Part shown: piece by piece, positions 48,932-60,457 of the stretch | Layout of the letters: each line of letters opens with the position of its first letter | Numbering within the stretch: the first letter of the stretch is position 1 | From: Nemania diffusa | Lineage: Eukaryota; Ascomycota; Sordariomycetes; Xylariales; Xylariaceae | Assembly: GCA_038501195.1 (NCBI GenBank) | Contig: JBBPUQ010000004.1 | Coordinates: 4,540,001-4,604,000 of the forward strand | Length of the DNA: 64,000 nt | Direction of reading: 5' to 3' | Notes under the pieces: model-generated | Databases searched by the model: none | Told to the model about the DNA's origin: nothing | Seen by the model: only the letters and a program-made list of their open reading frames with translations | Translations under genes and position numbers: made by a program

Positions 48932-51595
48932 CCTCTCTTTCTCTCTCTCGTCTTTCTCTGAGCTACGTGCACGTAAAACTCGGGTGTTGGAAGAAGGGGG
49001 GGATGTAGAGGGACGTTTTGGGGGACCATGGGCGGTCGTGCGCGCGAAGGTAGTCCGTAGGGCTGGTCGGGGTCTGCCTACACCACCTTCTGTCGGAGGC
49101 TCATGCGGATCGGTTATCGTTTTCGCTAGCCAAATTTTTGGCTTCGCTCGCTGCGGGTGGTCAAGACTCAATTGACAACCAGCAGGGACTTACTCAAATT
49201 GAGCCAATCAGCTGTCTAGATTTCATGAATGCCGACCCTGGCTTCGGAATATTTGCCCGCCGCATACCGAGGCCTGCCAACTGCCGCCTGCCGTCCGCCA
49301 CCTGCTCCCAGCAAGCCCTGCGAGAGTCTTACACCTAGGTAATTTTCTACAATGAGTCCGTCCTACAGTCGTCATTCAGCGTTCAGCATCCAGGCTATGG
49401 TCTTATACAGATATCACTACCTAGGTCCTAATAGGTATACATATATTCTGTTGGATTTGTTATTCTACAGCCTGGTCGCTGGCAACGCCTAATGATGTTG
49501 TGATCTCCAACTTTTTCCATGATTTGATGCATCAACATCAGCATCCACGAGATAATATCACCGAGTAACAAATCATAATTGAGATCGTTAGCAACTTTCT
49601 TGGCATCTGACGTGAAGACTCATAAGGGATACCTCTTCTCCCTACATAGGTCCCAGGCCCTGCAGGTACGTAGCCCATTACTGATTACATAAGTAGATAT
49701 GAATGTATTTACTGTTACCGTAGTCTCGGGATGGCTACCTCCCTGCATGTTTACAGGCCCAGACTCTTTGTTGCTGTTTCGGATGCATCTCTCAGTCAAA
49801 GACTATATGTAGATAAGACAGGTAGGACCACATGGCAAAGTAGTCTTTAGTTGTAACTTGAGACTGCTTCACGTTTTAAACCTCAGTATGCTATGCTAGA
49901 AAGACAACAAAAAAGAGATGACGATGATTTGCTAGCTGTAGACTACCGAATTGATCTGGGATTCTGCCTTGTCTCAGGTATTTTCCGGACACTAACTTAG
50001 ATTTCATCTATCTACATAGGTACCTACGTACTATAGTTTATACAATGCACAATTCTGTACACGGCAAAACCAGGTGCTGACGTATGCGACAGCTCATTTA
50101 CTAGGCCAGGTACAACCCCCACAACCAACCGAGTGCACAGGTACTCTGTATACGAAAGAATACGCATAGTCAGGGCTTGCGTAGGTAGTGTGCAAAGGCA
50201 ACCCGTCAGAGTGTGTGGAGAGAGGCTGAGCCGTGGATCATCAGCTGAGATGATGGAAAGATATTATTTCCATGCCCTGATTCGGAGCAGAACCCGGAGC
50301 AAGGCGCAAACCGCACTACGTATGTATGTAGGTCAAAGAGATGGGCTATGTACATACATATGTATAGCAGCTGGCGGGGACCGAATTGTCGTATTAAAAA
50401 AAAGAAAAAAGAAAAAGACAATAATAAGTAGACTCGAATCTAGTTCATCCTAGCAACCGTGCCGTACGAAAGAAAGTTATTAGTGATACTCTGTAAGTAA
50501 CCCCCTTATGATAGCTGGTGTAACAGGTTGTTTAGGAAAAGGGAGCGATGTTCTTCAGACGATACAGTGCCGGGTCACTCCGTAACAGGGGGTCTCTGTG
50601 GCCCTGTAGGCACATGCATCTACCTAGCGCGCTTGTAGGTAGGCAGAGTGGGTGCTGTCCGGAATCGTGCGAAGCTCGGTCCCAACACTGTGCTTGGTTG
50701 CCTCCAGGTGTTGCCTAGGCTGCCTACCTCCTAGACTGCTTAGGCTAGGTAGGTTAGACTTACCTACGCAGTACTGTACTTACTGTAGGTATTCTGTATT
50801 CTGTACGGCACAAGGGCCACAAAACAAAGGGCCGCACAGTATCTACCGCCAAGGAGCTTTGTTAATCTGCTATCCAACACCTGCCAACTGGTAGGACTTT
50901 CAGGGCTAAGCGCATTATAAGACAATTCGAGACCCCCGCTAGAGCCATATCTTGAATCGGATCTCTCCCCTATTATATGTAGGCCCCGTACAGTACCACG
51001 GCTTAGAGCCTTGGTATGCCTATTTGGGACCGGACAGTGTACTACAGTCCTAAGTTCTAGTACTCTGTAGCACACACCACGCGTATCTACCATACTGTAG
51101 GCCAGGCAGTGTATGTAGGCTAGGACTGCTAGCTCCTTCTTGCCACTGAAGAGGTAAGTATCGACGTATCGACGCACCTGGCAACGTGCCGACACGCCTA
51201 CATGGTATATGCACATACAGCTGTAACTTGACTAGATAGATACAGATAACACAGGTCGGAACCTACCAGCCTCTCCTGCCTACCTCTCCATACCTACCTA
51301 GGCCGTCCTACCTAGTTGCACCCTTTCCAGGTCATTCATTCAATTGAACAACAACCTTCTCCTTCCATCCACCTCCCAATCTTCCCCATCTCTACTTCTC
51401 CTCCATCACTGGACAGCAGGAGAGATAAAAGCATCATCTCCCACCCGGACCACCGCTTCATCGACCCTCTCGCCTGCGGTTTATCTCCCCGTGTATTCCC
51501 CAAGTCCGCCAGCGCTCCAGAGCCGCCTGCCAGCCTTCAGTTACCCCTAATCCTCCTACAACCTCGACGCCCAAACCATCACCCATCATAGCATC
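48932..51595. other. 2.7 kb divergent spacer L40 / RHO1
   Basis: No gene supported. The right half carries many CCTACC/GGTAGG motifs (50626-50765, 51270-51313). The last ~280 bp are C/T-rich (about 51320-51590), typical of a promoter and leader in a highly expressed fungal gene. A frame at 50133-50453 has no family support. Confidence 0.5.
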
Positions 51596-52645
51596 ATGGC
51601 TGAGATTCGCCGAAAGCTCGTGATCGTCGGCGACGGTGCCTGCGGTAAAACCTGTTTGTTGATGTCGGTCGCCCTTGTCAATCTCTCTCTGCGTTATCTG
51701 CGTCCGCTGACCGTCTCTTTGCAGTGTCTTCTCCAAGGGTACTTTCCCTGAGGTAAGAGAACAACTCCGTCATCGTATTTCCGCTGCACATGGTTGCAAT
51801 GCCAAGCCAAAAACGGTCGCCCGCGTCATACCAACACCATCCGCACCCCGTCCATCAACGCGCCCTTTGGCCTGCTGGCTCGCTTCAATCCTGCCTCGGA
51901 TGAAGGACATTTCATTTGCCTCGTCATGGCGTCGCTGACATGTTGATCTTCAGGTCTACGTCCCTACCGTTTTTGAGAACTACGTCGCCGATGTCGAAGT
52001 TGATGGCAAGCATGTCGAGTTAGCCTTGTGGGATACGGCTGGCCAGGAAGATTACGACCGTCTCCGACCCCTATCTTACCCTGACTCCCACGTTATCCTG
52101 ATCTGTTTTGCTATCGACTCTCCGGATTCGCTGGACAACGTACAAGAAAAGGTTCGTCACACGCCTCTTACACTGATGCTCCCCGTCATCAATCAACAAT
52201 GCTAGGCAACCAATAGCTGACACGTGCTCAATTGATAGTGGATCTCCGAGGTTCTCCATTTCTGCCAGGGCCTTCCCATTATTCTTGTTGGATGCAAAAA
52301 GGATCTGCGCTACGACCCCAAGACGATTGAGGAGCTCCGCAAGACTAGCCAGAAGCCCGTCTCTCCTGAGGAGGTAAGTTTTCACCGAGCCTTTCAGATG
52401 GGCCTTTTTTATACCCTCTTCCCTCCGAGACGGATTAATCCCACCCGTCCTTCTGTGTAAACTACTGACAGCTAATCTCTAAATGACAGGGTGAGGACAT
52501 CCGCAAGAAGATTGGTGCTTACAAGTACCTAGAGTGCTCAGCCAAGACCAACGAGGGCGTTCGTGAGGTTTTCGAGCACGCCACGCGTGCCGCTCTTCTC
52601 TCACGTTCTCGCCCAAAGAAGCACTCTAAGTGCTTGATCCTCTAA
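51596..52645 (+). CDS. rho1: RHO1 small GTPase
   Basis: Five exons: 51596-51663, 51725-51752, 51954-52151, 52239-52373 and about 52490-52645, giving 194 residues. Exon 2 is a 28-nt microexon. The G motifs are complete: P-loop GDGACGKT (12-19), effector [35 protein letters not shown], and the ECSAK G5 motif. The protein ends in a polybasic SRPKKHSK and the CLIL box, predicting geranylgeranylation and membrane attachment. RHO1 activates beta-1,3-glucan synthase and protein kinase C, so it governs cell-wall integrity and polarised growth, and is essential in fungi. The intron-1 donor (GTCGGT) is weak, but the frame and sequence force it. The exact exon 5 start is uncertain by a base. Confidence 0.96.
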
Positions 52646-54488
52646 ATCATTCTAAATACCCCCCTGACGATACCTTTGATATTCCAGCCTGATTCAGCAT
52701 TGTCTTCGAATCTCCCTTGCGGGCAACGTACCCCGATGATCAGGATCTTAACGGACGGATGAGTTGAAGCGGTTCTGCATGGTGGTTTTTGGCTGGAGTC
52801 TGATCCGTCTACTCTCGCCTCTACTTCTTCGGCGGGCGTGCAACTCAGGTTGGCTTTCACACACCTTGTAGTTATGACTGCAAGAATAATAGTGACGGAT
52901 GGTGGTTCTTGGGGCGCTTGGTACACAGAGACCTGAGGATATACACACACTGCTGTAGGAGGATGGGAAGTTGTAAGAAGGGCATGGCGTGAGGGTTAGC
53001 GGTGCGCCTCGTGCGTATCTGTGGACGTGAGTAAGTGGGTAGAGTGGTGTGTGTGTGTGTGTCCAGTCTGGCCAGTCAGCCCCAGAGAATACGGCTATAT
53101 CATAAATCTTTCTCCTTTTTACTGATATCTCGATTGTTCCGTGTTAAATCAACCGGAGATAGGTGCTTGTTCCTAGGGTTACTCTTTCTATCTGTCTTTC
53201 TCCATCCAGTCTCGTTCGATAATGCACATGCCTTGGTTTTCTAACTAGATGATTTTTCACATGGTTCGCCTTGCTCGCGATTATGCTACCCAAGACGAAG
53301 CCTGGTCTTTCATACGTTTGGTATTCTTAGTCTAGGTCACCAGGGAGAGTATCATTGTCATCAAGAGCTTAGGTCTAGGATATGTTGCCTCATTGGTTGA
53401 GGTCAACCTGGAAGATGCAAGGCAATATATGTGAGTCACTGGTCTTCTGATGGGGACAGTCTAGCACTCTTTGGTGTGTCGTAGGTGCCTATGCTAAACT
53501 GAGGAAGGGATTGTTCGTATTATTAGATGCTCTTAACTAGGGTTCATTTTTTTCTTATTTCCTCAGCAGCCTCGTTGGTTGGGTAGGTTTCATGTTTGGT
53601 TTGTAACTTCGGACGAGGTTGCTTGTCTATGCAATGCGAAATGCCTAGAGTTTGGCATTCGATGATTTGGGTTGTTGGGAGGTCATGTTAAGTGCATGTG
53701 TTCGATCCTGATGCGGAGGGGGAATGAAATGCGTGGTGCTTGCTGCTGTTGAGGGGGATGCTTGAACCCTTGTGCAGCTTGTAAGTATTACTCCCCGATG
53801 GCAGAGATCATCTATCGAGATTAAAAAAAGGCTTAAGAATACGCGTTAGATTAGAGATGAGAAAGATGAATTACCATTAGTAGTAGACTTTTATACTTAT
53901 GCTTTATTATACTTACCCCTGCTTTCTTTTCGGTTTCGTTATTTACGTCCCTCTCTTGCAGATAAAGGTAGAATTGACTTTCATGTCAGACATGTAGCTC
54001 GTTTAAATTCATCTCACTAGGTACTTATCACACAGAAGAATAAACGCACGCAAATGAGCTGGGTTAACTCGAGTTTGATTTACCAGGTAGACTGAGGGAA
54101 TGAGTGAGTGGGCAAATGAGGGAGTGACTATCTGAAAACGACGACGACGGCGACGACAACTCTCGACTCTATCACCATTCCTCACCACTCTCTCCGCTCT
54201 GCTGTGCTGTGCTCTCGCTTCTGGATTTTCTGGTGTTTTTTTTCTAGGGTTTCTCTTCTGGTATTTGTTTGTATTGTGCTGCTGGTCCAACTAGTACACC
54301 CTGTTCCATCGCCGGAGAGACTCTCATCAGTATTAAGTGTGCGAGCTCAATGGCGATTGCAACATTCACTTGACGCCGACACCGACCCCGAAAGGAAGTA
54401 GTAGAGGAAACTCGTTCCTTCCTTGTTTATTGCCGGATGTTCACGGTATGGCATGTCTTCGTTGTGGTGGTGGCGGCTTGTTTAGTAT
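52646..54488. other. 1.8 kb spacer
   Basis: RHO1 3' flank plus unassigned sequence. A GT dinucleotide run lies at about 53046-53062 and a GACGAC/GGCGAC run at about 54139-54158. No gene is supported. Confidence 0.5.
53046..53062. repeat. GT microsatellite
   Basis: About eight GT units downstream of RHO1. Confidence 0.7.
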
Positions 54489-54696
54489 CTAGACGGGGCA
54501 GGACTGGGGAGGGCTGTTAGCCGTTGTCTTGATCAACCCGTAGGACCTTCAAGAATGCTTGGAGATATCCTATTTACGCTAGGTGATATCACTGTGAGAG
54601 TGAAACGAGAGAGGTACTTACAGCTCCGCAAGCACTGCAGGTCTTGCCCTCGCCGGAGAACGACACACCGCACTTGGGGCAGGATGAGTTATGCAT
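54489..54696 (-). CDS. 29-residue zinc-ribbon-like Cys-rich peptide
   Basis: A tiny two-exon gene on the minus strand: exon 1 54696-54622 (25 codons) and exon 2 54503-54489 (4 codons plus TAG). The 118-bp intron has a consensus GTAAGT donor, a GGCTAAC branch site 18 nt before the acceptor, and CCCCAG. Cys occur at 6, 9, 20, 23 and 27: CPKCG, ten residues, then CSACGASCPV. The CxxC-x10-CxxC spacing is that of a minimal zinc ribbon, and the CPKCG/CSACGA wording echoes zinc-ribbon domains of larger proteins. Without splicing the frame ends after ten other residues. I faintly recall similar very short fungal peptides ending in CPV, but cannot prove a family. Function is unknown; zinc or metal binding is the natural guess. 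Confidence 0.6.
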
Positions 54697-57558
54697 TTTG
54701 CAGGTTGGTGGGTAGAATAAAAAGATGAGTAATCTCGGTTGATGTTTCTGTTATATTCACGCTTAGTACTTGGGTGTCCTTGGATAAGCCTGCTGGGAGT
54801 GGTGTTGTTGGTTAGGGTTTGGGAGATAGATATTTATATGTTGTGTGGCAGCTAGAAATTACTGATCCTCAAGAACACCACTTAATCTGAGCCCGGATCT
54901 TCATTTCACTACAACTCGCAAACAAATCCTCGTATTTAGGTATAAACAAACACGTAGTGATTGCTCTCAATCCCACGGCTTATTTTAAGTAAGGGACATA
55001 TAAGGGATATATAAGGGATGGATAATAGGGGCGACGAGAGGCGTAGAAGTGGATGATTAAACTCACCAGTGAAAAGGCGTATTCTGCTAAGGTAGGTGGT
55101 ATACAGTCAAGCGGTAACAACAAGAGAGGTAGGCAGATCAGACTCTTCCCCGTCTACGTCTTCACTCCTCACTTATATATAGCTAGCAAACTAGCAAAGC
55201 TACTACGTGTTTATGGTCTTACTTGCACTTACACGGGCCCCTCTTCGCCCCCATTCAACTACCTAGGTAGAAGCGGGGTTTTGTCTCGGAGGGGGGAACC
55301 ACTTACACAACTACTACGATCACTACTCTACGAAGCATGTACACCTTGCTCTCTCGTCTGGTGACACGGCAGCTATTTGCGCTTCGCCCGGATCGTATTG
55401 GACAAGACGAAAATAACAATACATACCTTACATGTATGTATGTAGGGAGGTAGTAGGTAGCTTCCGCGCGCGCGCTCTCCACCGGCTAGGTGGGCTGAAG
55501 GGCATCGGCGAAAACATATGATGATGCCTCGTTGGGTGGTAGTGGTGGTGGCGGCGTGTGGGCGAACAAGTAGCTATGGGGATGTATGCGTGCATCCGCT
55601 GGTTGGTCATTTGATGGGATCGGGGATTGTTGGTGTGTGTGGGAGCCTGCTCTTCTTTCTTCAACGTACATGTCATACTTGCCTTGTCTCGGCTCGTCTC
55701 GTCTTAGTCTTGTCTTGAATTGCCTGCCTACTTGCTTGCCCTGTGTCAGTACCTACATAGATAAGTCGGCCTACTTTGAGACACCGTAGATAAAGCTCTT
55801 TCGGCTCTAAGTACGGGACCTGATACGGCAGCCCATATCCAATATCCCATATCTCATGACTCCTCGGGGATGTCGGATGCGGGTGTTCTCGTGGACGAAC
55901 GTGTTTCTGTGCGTGTGGGTGGCCTCTATCCTCTATCATGCAAAGCACTTTAAGATCCATCCATCTATCTGCCTATTGTATGTATTCTTTCTGCAAAAAG
56001 GGACCATAGCGCCGCGTATTGATGATGTACACTGCAGCACACATACGCATAGCATATGTAGAATCATTGCTATTAGGTAACATCATCGAATATGACCGTC
56101 GGTCGAGAGCTATGTAGGGAGATGTTGTGTAAATAACCGAAAACGCCAAGCTCATCTGTAAACCCCCACCGACTTACACGTTCATGTGGATAGCTCGATT
56201 AGGTAATGCCATTAGAATTTCCAAGCCCTACCTCCTACCGCCTACTACATATGTATGTATATATGTACGTATGTGTGTATATGTGTATGTAGGCACTATC
56301 CATACGTAGTATACTGACCGATCTACTTACACAAGTATAGGTAGGGGACGTATAACAACTTACCACTTTGATAACTAGGTCTCTGCTGTACTCTGTATCA
56401 ACTTACCTACTTAGAAATAGAATACGAGTAAGCCAAGCCAGGCCGCATCCGTCTTCTGATCAGACATGAGCAAACAAACATACATAGAAAATCCACTTCC
56501 TCGTCCACCTCAACACCGCGCTAAGCGATAAAGCGGCTACAAAAAACCCCAACAGCCGGTGATGGGGTCCTAGGTATTCCCTTTGCTTTCCCTTTCTCAC
56601 ATGCTCGCCCACATATATACATCCATGCATACATACATACAACGTGGGCGGAGAGAACAGACGTGAGTAAGCCGGCCCAGACTAAGGCAAACAAACGATC
56701 TACCCACCTGCCTAGACGACCCGACCCCATGCGAGTGCAACCCGTTGATAATGCATCTCGATCGATTGGCCCCCTCCATCACAAATCTCCGGGGAGTACC
56801 TATTCCCATGCCGTAGTTCGGTTTGCTAGCCTTCGTGGCTGCTTACCTACTTAAAGTACGTAGTAGGTAATGTATTTCACGGGAACAAGTCGTGGGATTT
56901 TGAGAAGGGGGTGTGGACGATCGCGACGTGATTGGCCCGAGATACCCAGGCAGGGCCAGTCTGGCGTTTTCCTGGGGTCATCCGACGGCGTGGGAAAAGA
57001 TAGGACTTTACATACATTACATTACATGCTGTGCACGCCTGTCGGCTTTGCTGTCGGCATACCGGCTCGGCTCTGGAGAATGAAGGATGTGAGACCGCAG
57101 ATCTCCGACGAACGCGCGCCCGCGCTAGACATGTAGCATGGCGTAGCAACTCTCACGTGCGCGAGCGGGCTGGCTGTAGGACCCTGAGACTACGTAACAC
57201 TGGGACGAAATGCGAGGGATAGATAACTACTTTTATAGACAAATAGATAAGAACAAGCCCGTGATCACATGGCGAAGTATATGCAGCTGTGGTTGCGTAG
57301 AATCGAGCTTCTAATTTATCCCGTAATTTCTAAACCAGAAAACTATTTTCACAAATGCCGTCCAAATTCTATCCAGCCAGTCACTTTACCAAACAAGATA
57401 CCAAGACCGCCAAAATTCGAGTTGAATACAAAAAATCCTCGACCCCTTTTTCCGTTGTTATAAACGGACCGCTTGTATGCCTAGCTAGATGTAATACAAA
57501 CAACGTTTAAATGCTACAAATATAAATATATATATTATGCCGAGTTAGAGCAGCGCCC
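54697..57558. other. 2.9 kb spacer
   Basis: No gene is supported. It contains repetitive ATGTATGT/GTATATGTGT tracts (55434-55443, 56250-56292) and CCTACC motifs near 55258-55270 and 56225-56240. Short frames around 55500-55790 and 56460-56810 look like chance products of these simple sequences. Confidence 0.45.
56250..56292. repeat. ATGT/GTAT simple-sequence tract
   Basis: Irregular alternation of ATGTATGT, ATATATGT and GTGTGTATATGTGT units, ending in ATGTAGG, in a non-coding spacer. Confidence 0.6.
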
Positions 57559-59539
57559 TTACACGCATTTCGCCGGCTCGCCTCCGCCTGTGAAAGGAAA
57601 GTTAGCTTCTTGTATGCCTGAGTCGGTTCGAATGAAGGGGTAGGGATGCCTCACCTTTGATCAGTCTGGCTCCCGTCTGGAGCACGCTAATAAACATGAT
57701 GGCGCAGCCAAACGCTACGATGCCCATGGCGACGTACGTCCTCCAAGACCGGGAGCTCAACTTGATGTAGCACAGGGGCGGCAATATATACGCCAGCGCA
57801 GCCGCACTCGTGGCGCCGACGAGCTCGAAAACGATGCCTAGGTCGCATGTAAATAAGCTCAGCACCATGGCCGAGACGACCAGTGCCGAGCTGTAGATAA
57901 GGTGTAGGTTCATGTTGAAGGGTTCGCCGGGGAACCAATAGTTGAGCATGACCTCGCGGCAAACGAAGGCCTCGAGGGGCAGCGTGGTGAGCATGTTCAA
58001 TCCGAAGCAAAGCCGCGCGATCGTCACCATTGTGTTGTCGGCGGGAAAGTTGTTAAGCACGTTCCCTAATGTCTTATCGCCAAAGGTTAGAAAACCTGCC
58101 AATGCCATGACTAGACATGCGACCATCGATACACCCGTGGAGTAATGCGTCACCGTCGAGAATCGGTCTATCGTAGGAGTCTTAAGGGAACCGTAAATTA
58201 GGAGCGAGTTATGTTGGCAAACGAAGGCTGGTGATAACAGTTAACAGAGCTCGAACATACTAGGGTTTGCTATTTAATAAGAGGGCATATTATACATACC
58301 AAATGAAATGACACCGACGGCCTGGAATATGCCGTCGTTGACTGTAAGTAATGGAGTGGTAAAAGAACCGCGGTCTGCTAAGGGGGTTAGGGCACCTTGT
58401 ATGACCACGGTAGCTACAATGATGCCCATGCTAATAAGGGCGAGCGTGCTCGCTTTTGCCAACTATATTGTCGCGATTAGCGCATTTCTAGGAAGATAAA
58501 AAAAAGCCACAGACAGAACTACCACCATGCCTTGCTCAAGCGCGCGCGGAAGACATACCTTGGCAATATCTCTATACAGTGTCAACGGGTAACTAATGCC
58601 CAGGATGAAGATAACAATAACAAACTTCCTGTCCCCGAGGAGGTGCAGCACGGGGATCTCGTGCAGGTTGGGCCAGATGGCGCGGAAGACGGGGGGGATG
58701 GAGTCGCCGACGATGACGCCGAACGCGACCATGCCGCCGAACGCGAAGGCCCACTGGGCGACGCTGATGGCGACGAGCCCCGTCTTGCCGAAGCAGTGCT
58801 CGACCGTGCCCTGGAAGCTGCTGGCGCCGCTGAGCTTGCTGTTGATGACGATGAGCCGGATCGTCCAGTCGATGACCACCGTCAGGCCCACGAGCAGCGC
58901 CACGCCCGCCACGAGCCCCGCGTCCTTGAACGCGTACGGCTGCCCGATGATGCCCGCGCCGATGATGCTGTTGGCCATGTTCATGAACGCCGACTGCAGC
59001 CCCGACTTGGGCCGCGCGCGCTCGCGCTCCGCCCAGCTGTGCACGTCGTCGTCCGAGAGCCCGTTGGCGACCGTCACCGACGGCGCCTCGATGTCGGTCA
59101 GGAGCGGCCGCCGCGCCGTGCGGTCTGGTCGCTCGGAGCTCTCGGGGTCGAGAAAGTCGAACGAGTCGCGTGGTGGCATGGCGTCGCCCGCGTTGTGGGT
59201 GCCATTGGGTGCGGCGGCGGGGGGGATGTTGGTAGGTCGTAAATCGAAGCGCACTCGATTAGGTGTTCTCGGGGTCCGGAGACCAAGGGAGTCTGTATCG
59301 GCGTCATGGCCGGTGTCGTTATGGTTGTGATTTTGGTTGTGGTTTTGGTGACTGTCAGTGCCGCCGGGATGTACTATGAAGCCATCTTCATCCTCCTCGT
59401 CTTCGCCATCGGAGTGGTGGCCGGCGAGGAGGCCGTGGTGTTCTTCGTCTTTGGGAGGAGCGGCATTGGAATGCGAATCGTGGTTTGCGACGTCATTCGA
59501 TTGCTCGCTGCGGGAGCTGCGGTTTGTGGCCTTGGCCAT
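57559..59539 (-). CDS. AVT-type vacuolar amino-acid transporter (SLC38 / AAAP family)
   Basis: Four exons on the minus strand (59539-58559, 58462-58300, 58227-57655, 57587-57559) encode 581 residues. The last exon is 29 bp and adds GGEPAKCV. The 170-residue N-terminus is acidic and His/Asn-rich and probably cytosolic. About 11 membrane segments follow, with AAAP marks: NMANSIIGAGIIGQPYAFKD in TM1, AFVCQHNSLLIYGSL after TM6, and FGDKTLGNVLNNFP before TM7. The family exports or imports neutral amino acids across the vacuole membrane; yeast Avt2 and animal SLC38A11 are the nearest by motif, but the substrate is not known. Exon 1 is much more GC-rich in its 3' half (58620-59250) than exons 2-4. 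Confidence 0.88.
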
Positions 59540-60457
59540 TGTGTTGGGTTGTTTTAACGCTGGAGCATCTTGCGCAAGGCTGAGCGATCTAAAATTAATC
59601 TACCGGCCGGTAGACAGAGAGTTGGTTGTTTAGCAAGTTGACATTTGAGATGGTGTAATGTTGTTAGATAGTACTGTACTAATTAATTCCAATTCCATCC
59701 TGCTTGTACTTACGGAACCGGTATTGTAACATGCATGCCTTAGCTAAGGAATTAGACTTAGGTAATACCTAGTAGGTAAAGTACCTAAACTTAGTACCCA
59801 AGCTACATCTTATCGCCATGTGCCAGGGGAACTAGATAACCCCTGGATTGAGCCGTCTTAAACCGCTTAAACCGTTCCAGAAGTCCCTAACCTGAGCTAT
59901 GCTGCTTTTAGCTTGAGCCTGCCCTGCTCTTAAGTAAAGCCCGCTTTGCATAAGCTATGTAGAATAAATAAATTTATATATAATCCCTACGTAACATAAC
60001 AGATCTAAGCGCATATAAAACAGGTGCAAAGTTAGCCGGATCGCGACCTTTACAAATCTTGTCACAGATGTCATTTGCAATAACTACGTCGAGTAGACGA
60101 GACGGCTCTACATAGTAAGTTGCCTGCAACAGCTAATGGCGACAGGTAGTCACGCGACTGACAGTTGGCAGCGCAGGCTGCAGGCCGCAACTGGCCGCTA
60201 TTGCACCCCTTCCGGAAACTACCCCTAATTGTACGAACTTAGGTGACGTTATTCGCCATATTTTACGCCTACTTGTTGGGGCCGCTGACGCCGATAGGGT
60301 TCATGCCAGTTGAGCTGTTGGTGAGGGAGGTGCAACAAGGTAGCGGTACCTAGTCTGGTATGCGTTTTCGTAAAGAATGGATGTACTACCCTGCTTGCGG
60401 CTGCTGCAGCGGATGCAGTCCTTGATTGCTATATAAAACAACCCTCAGCCCCTTCTG
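59540..60457. other. Divergent promoter spacer
   Basis: About 900 bp between the transporter start and the F-box-type gene. TACCTA/TAGGTA motifs cluster at 59755-59800. A TATA element, CTATATAAAAC, lies at about 60428-60439. No gene. Confidence 0.5.
60429..60438 (+). promoter_or_regulatory. TATA box of the F-box-type gene
   Basis: TATATAAAA in a short spacer just upstream of the gene. Transcription would then start near 60460-60470, downstream of the first in-frame ATG (60458). That favours a later Met as the real start. Confidence 0.4.

Noticed and set aside
48932..49171. N-terminal extension of L40 by 80 open codons
   Set aside because: No ATG in frame, and the family normally begins at the MQKILRR Met.
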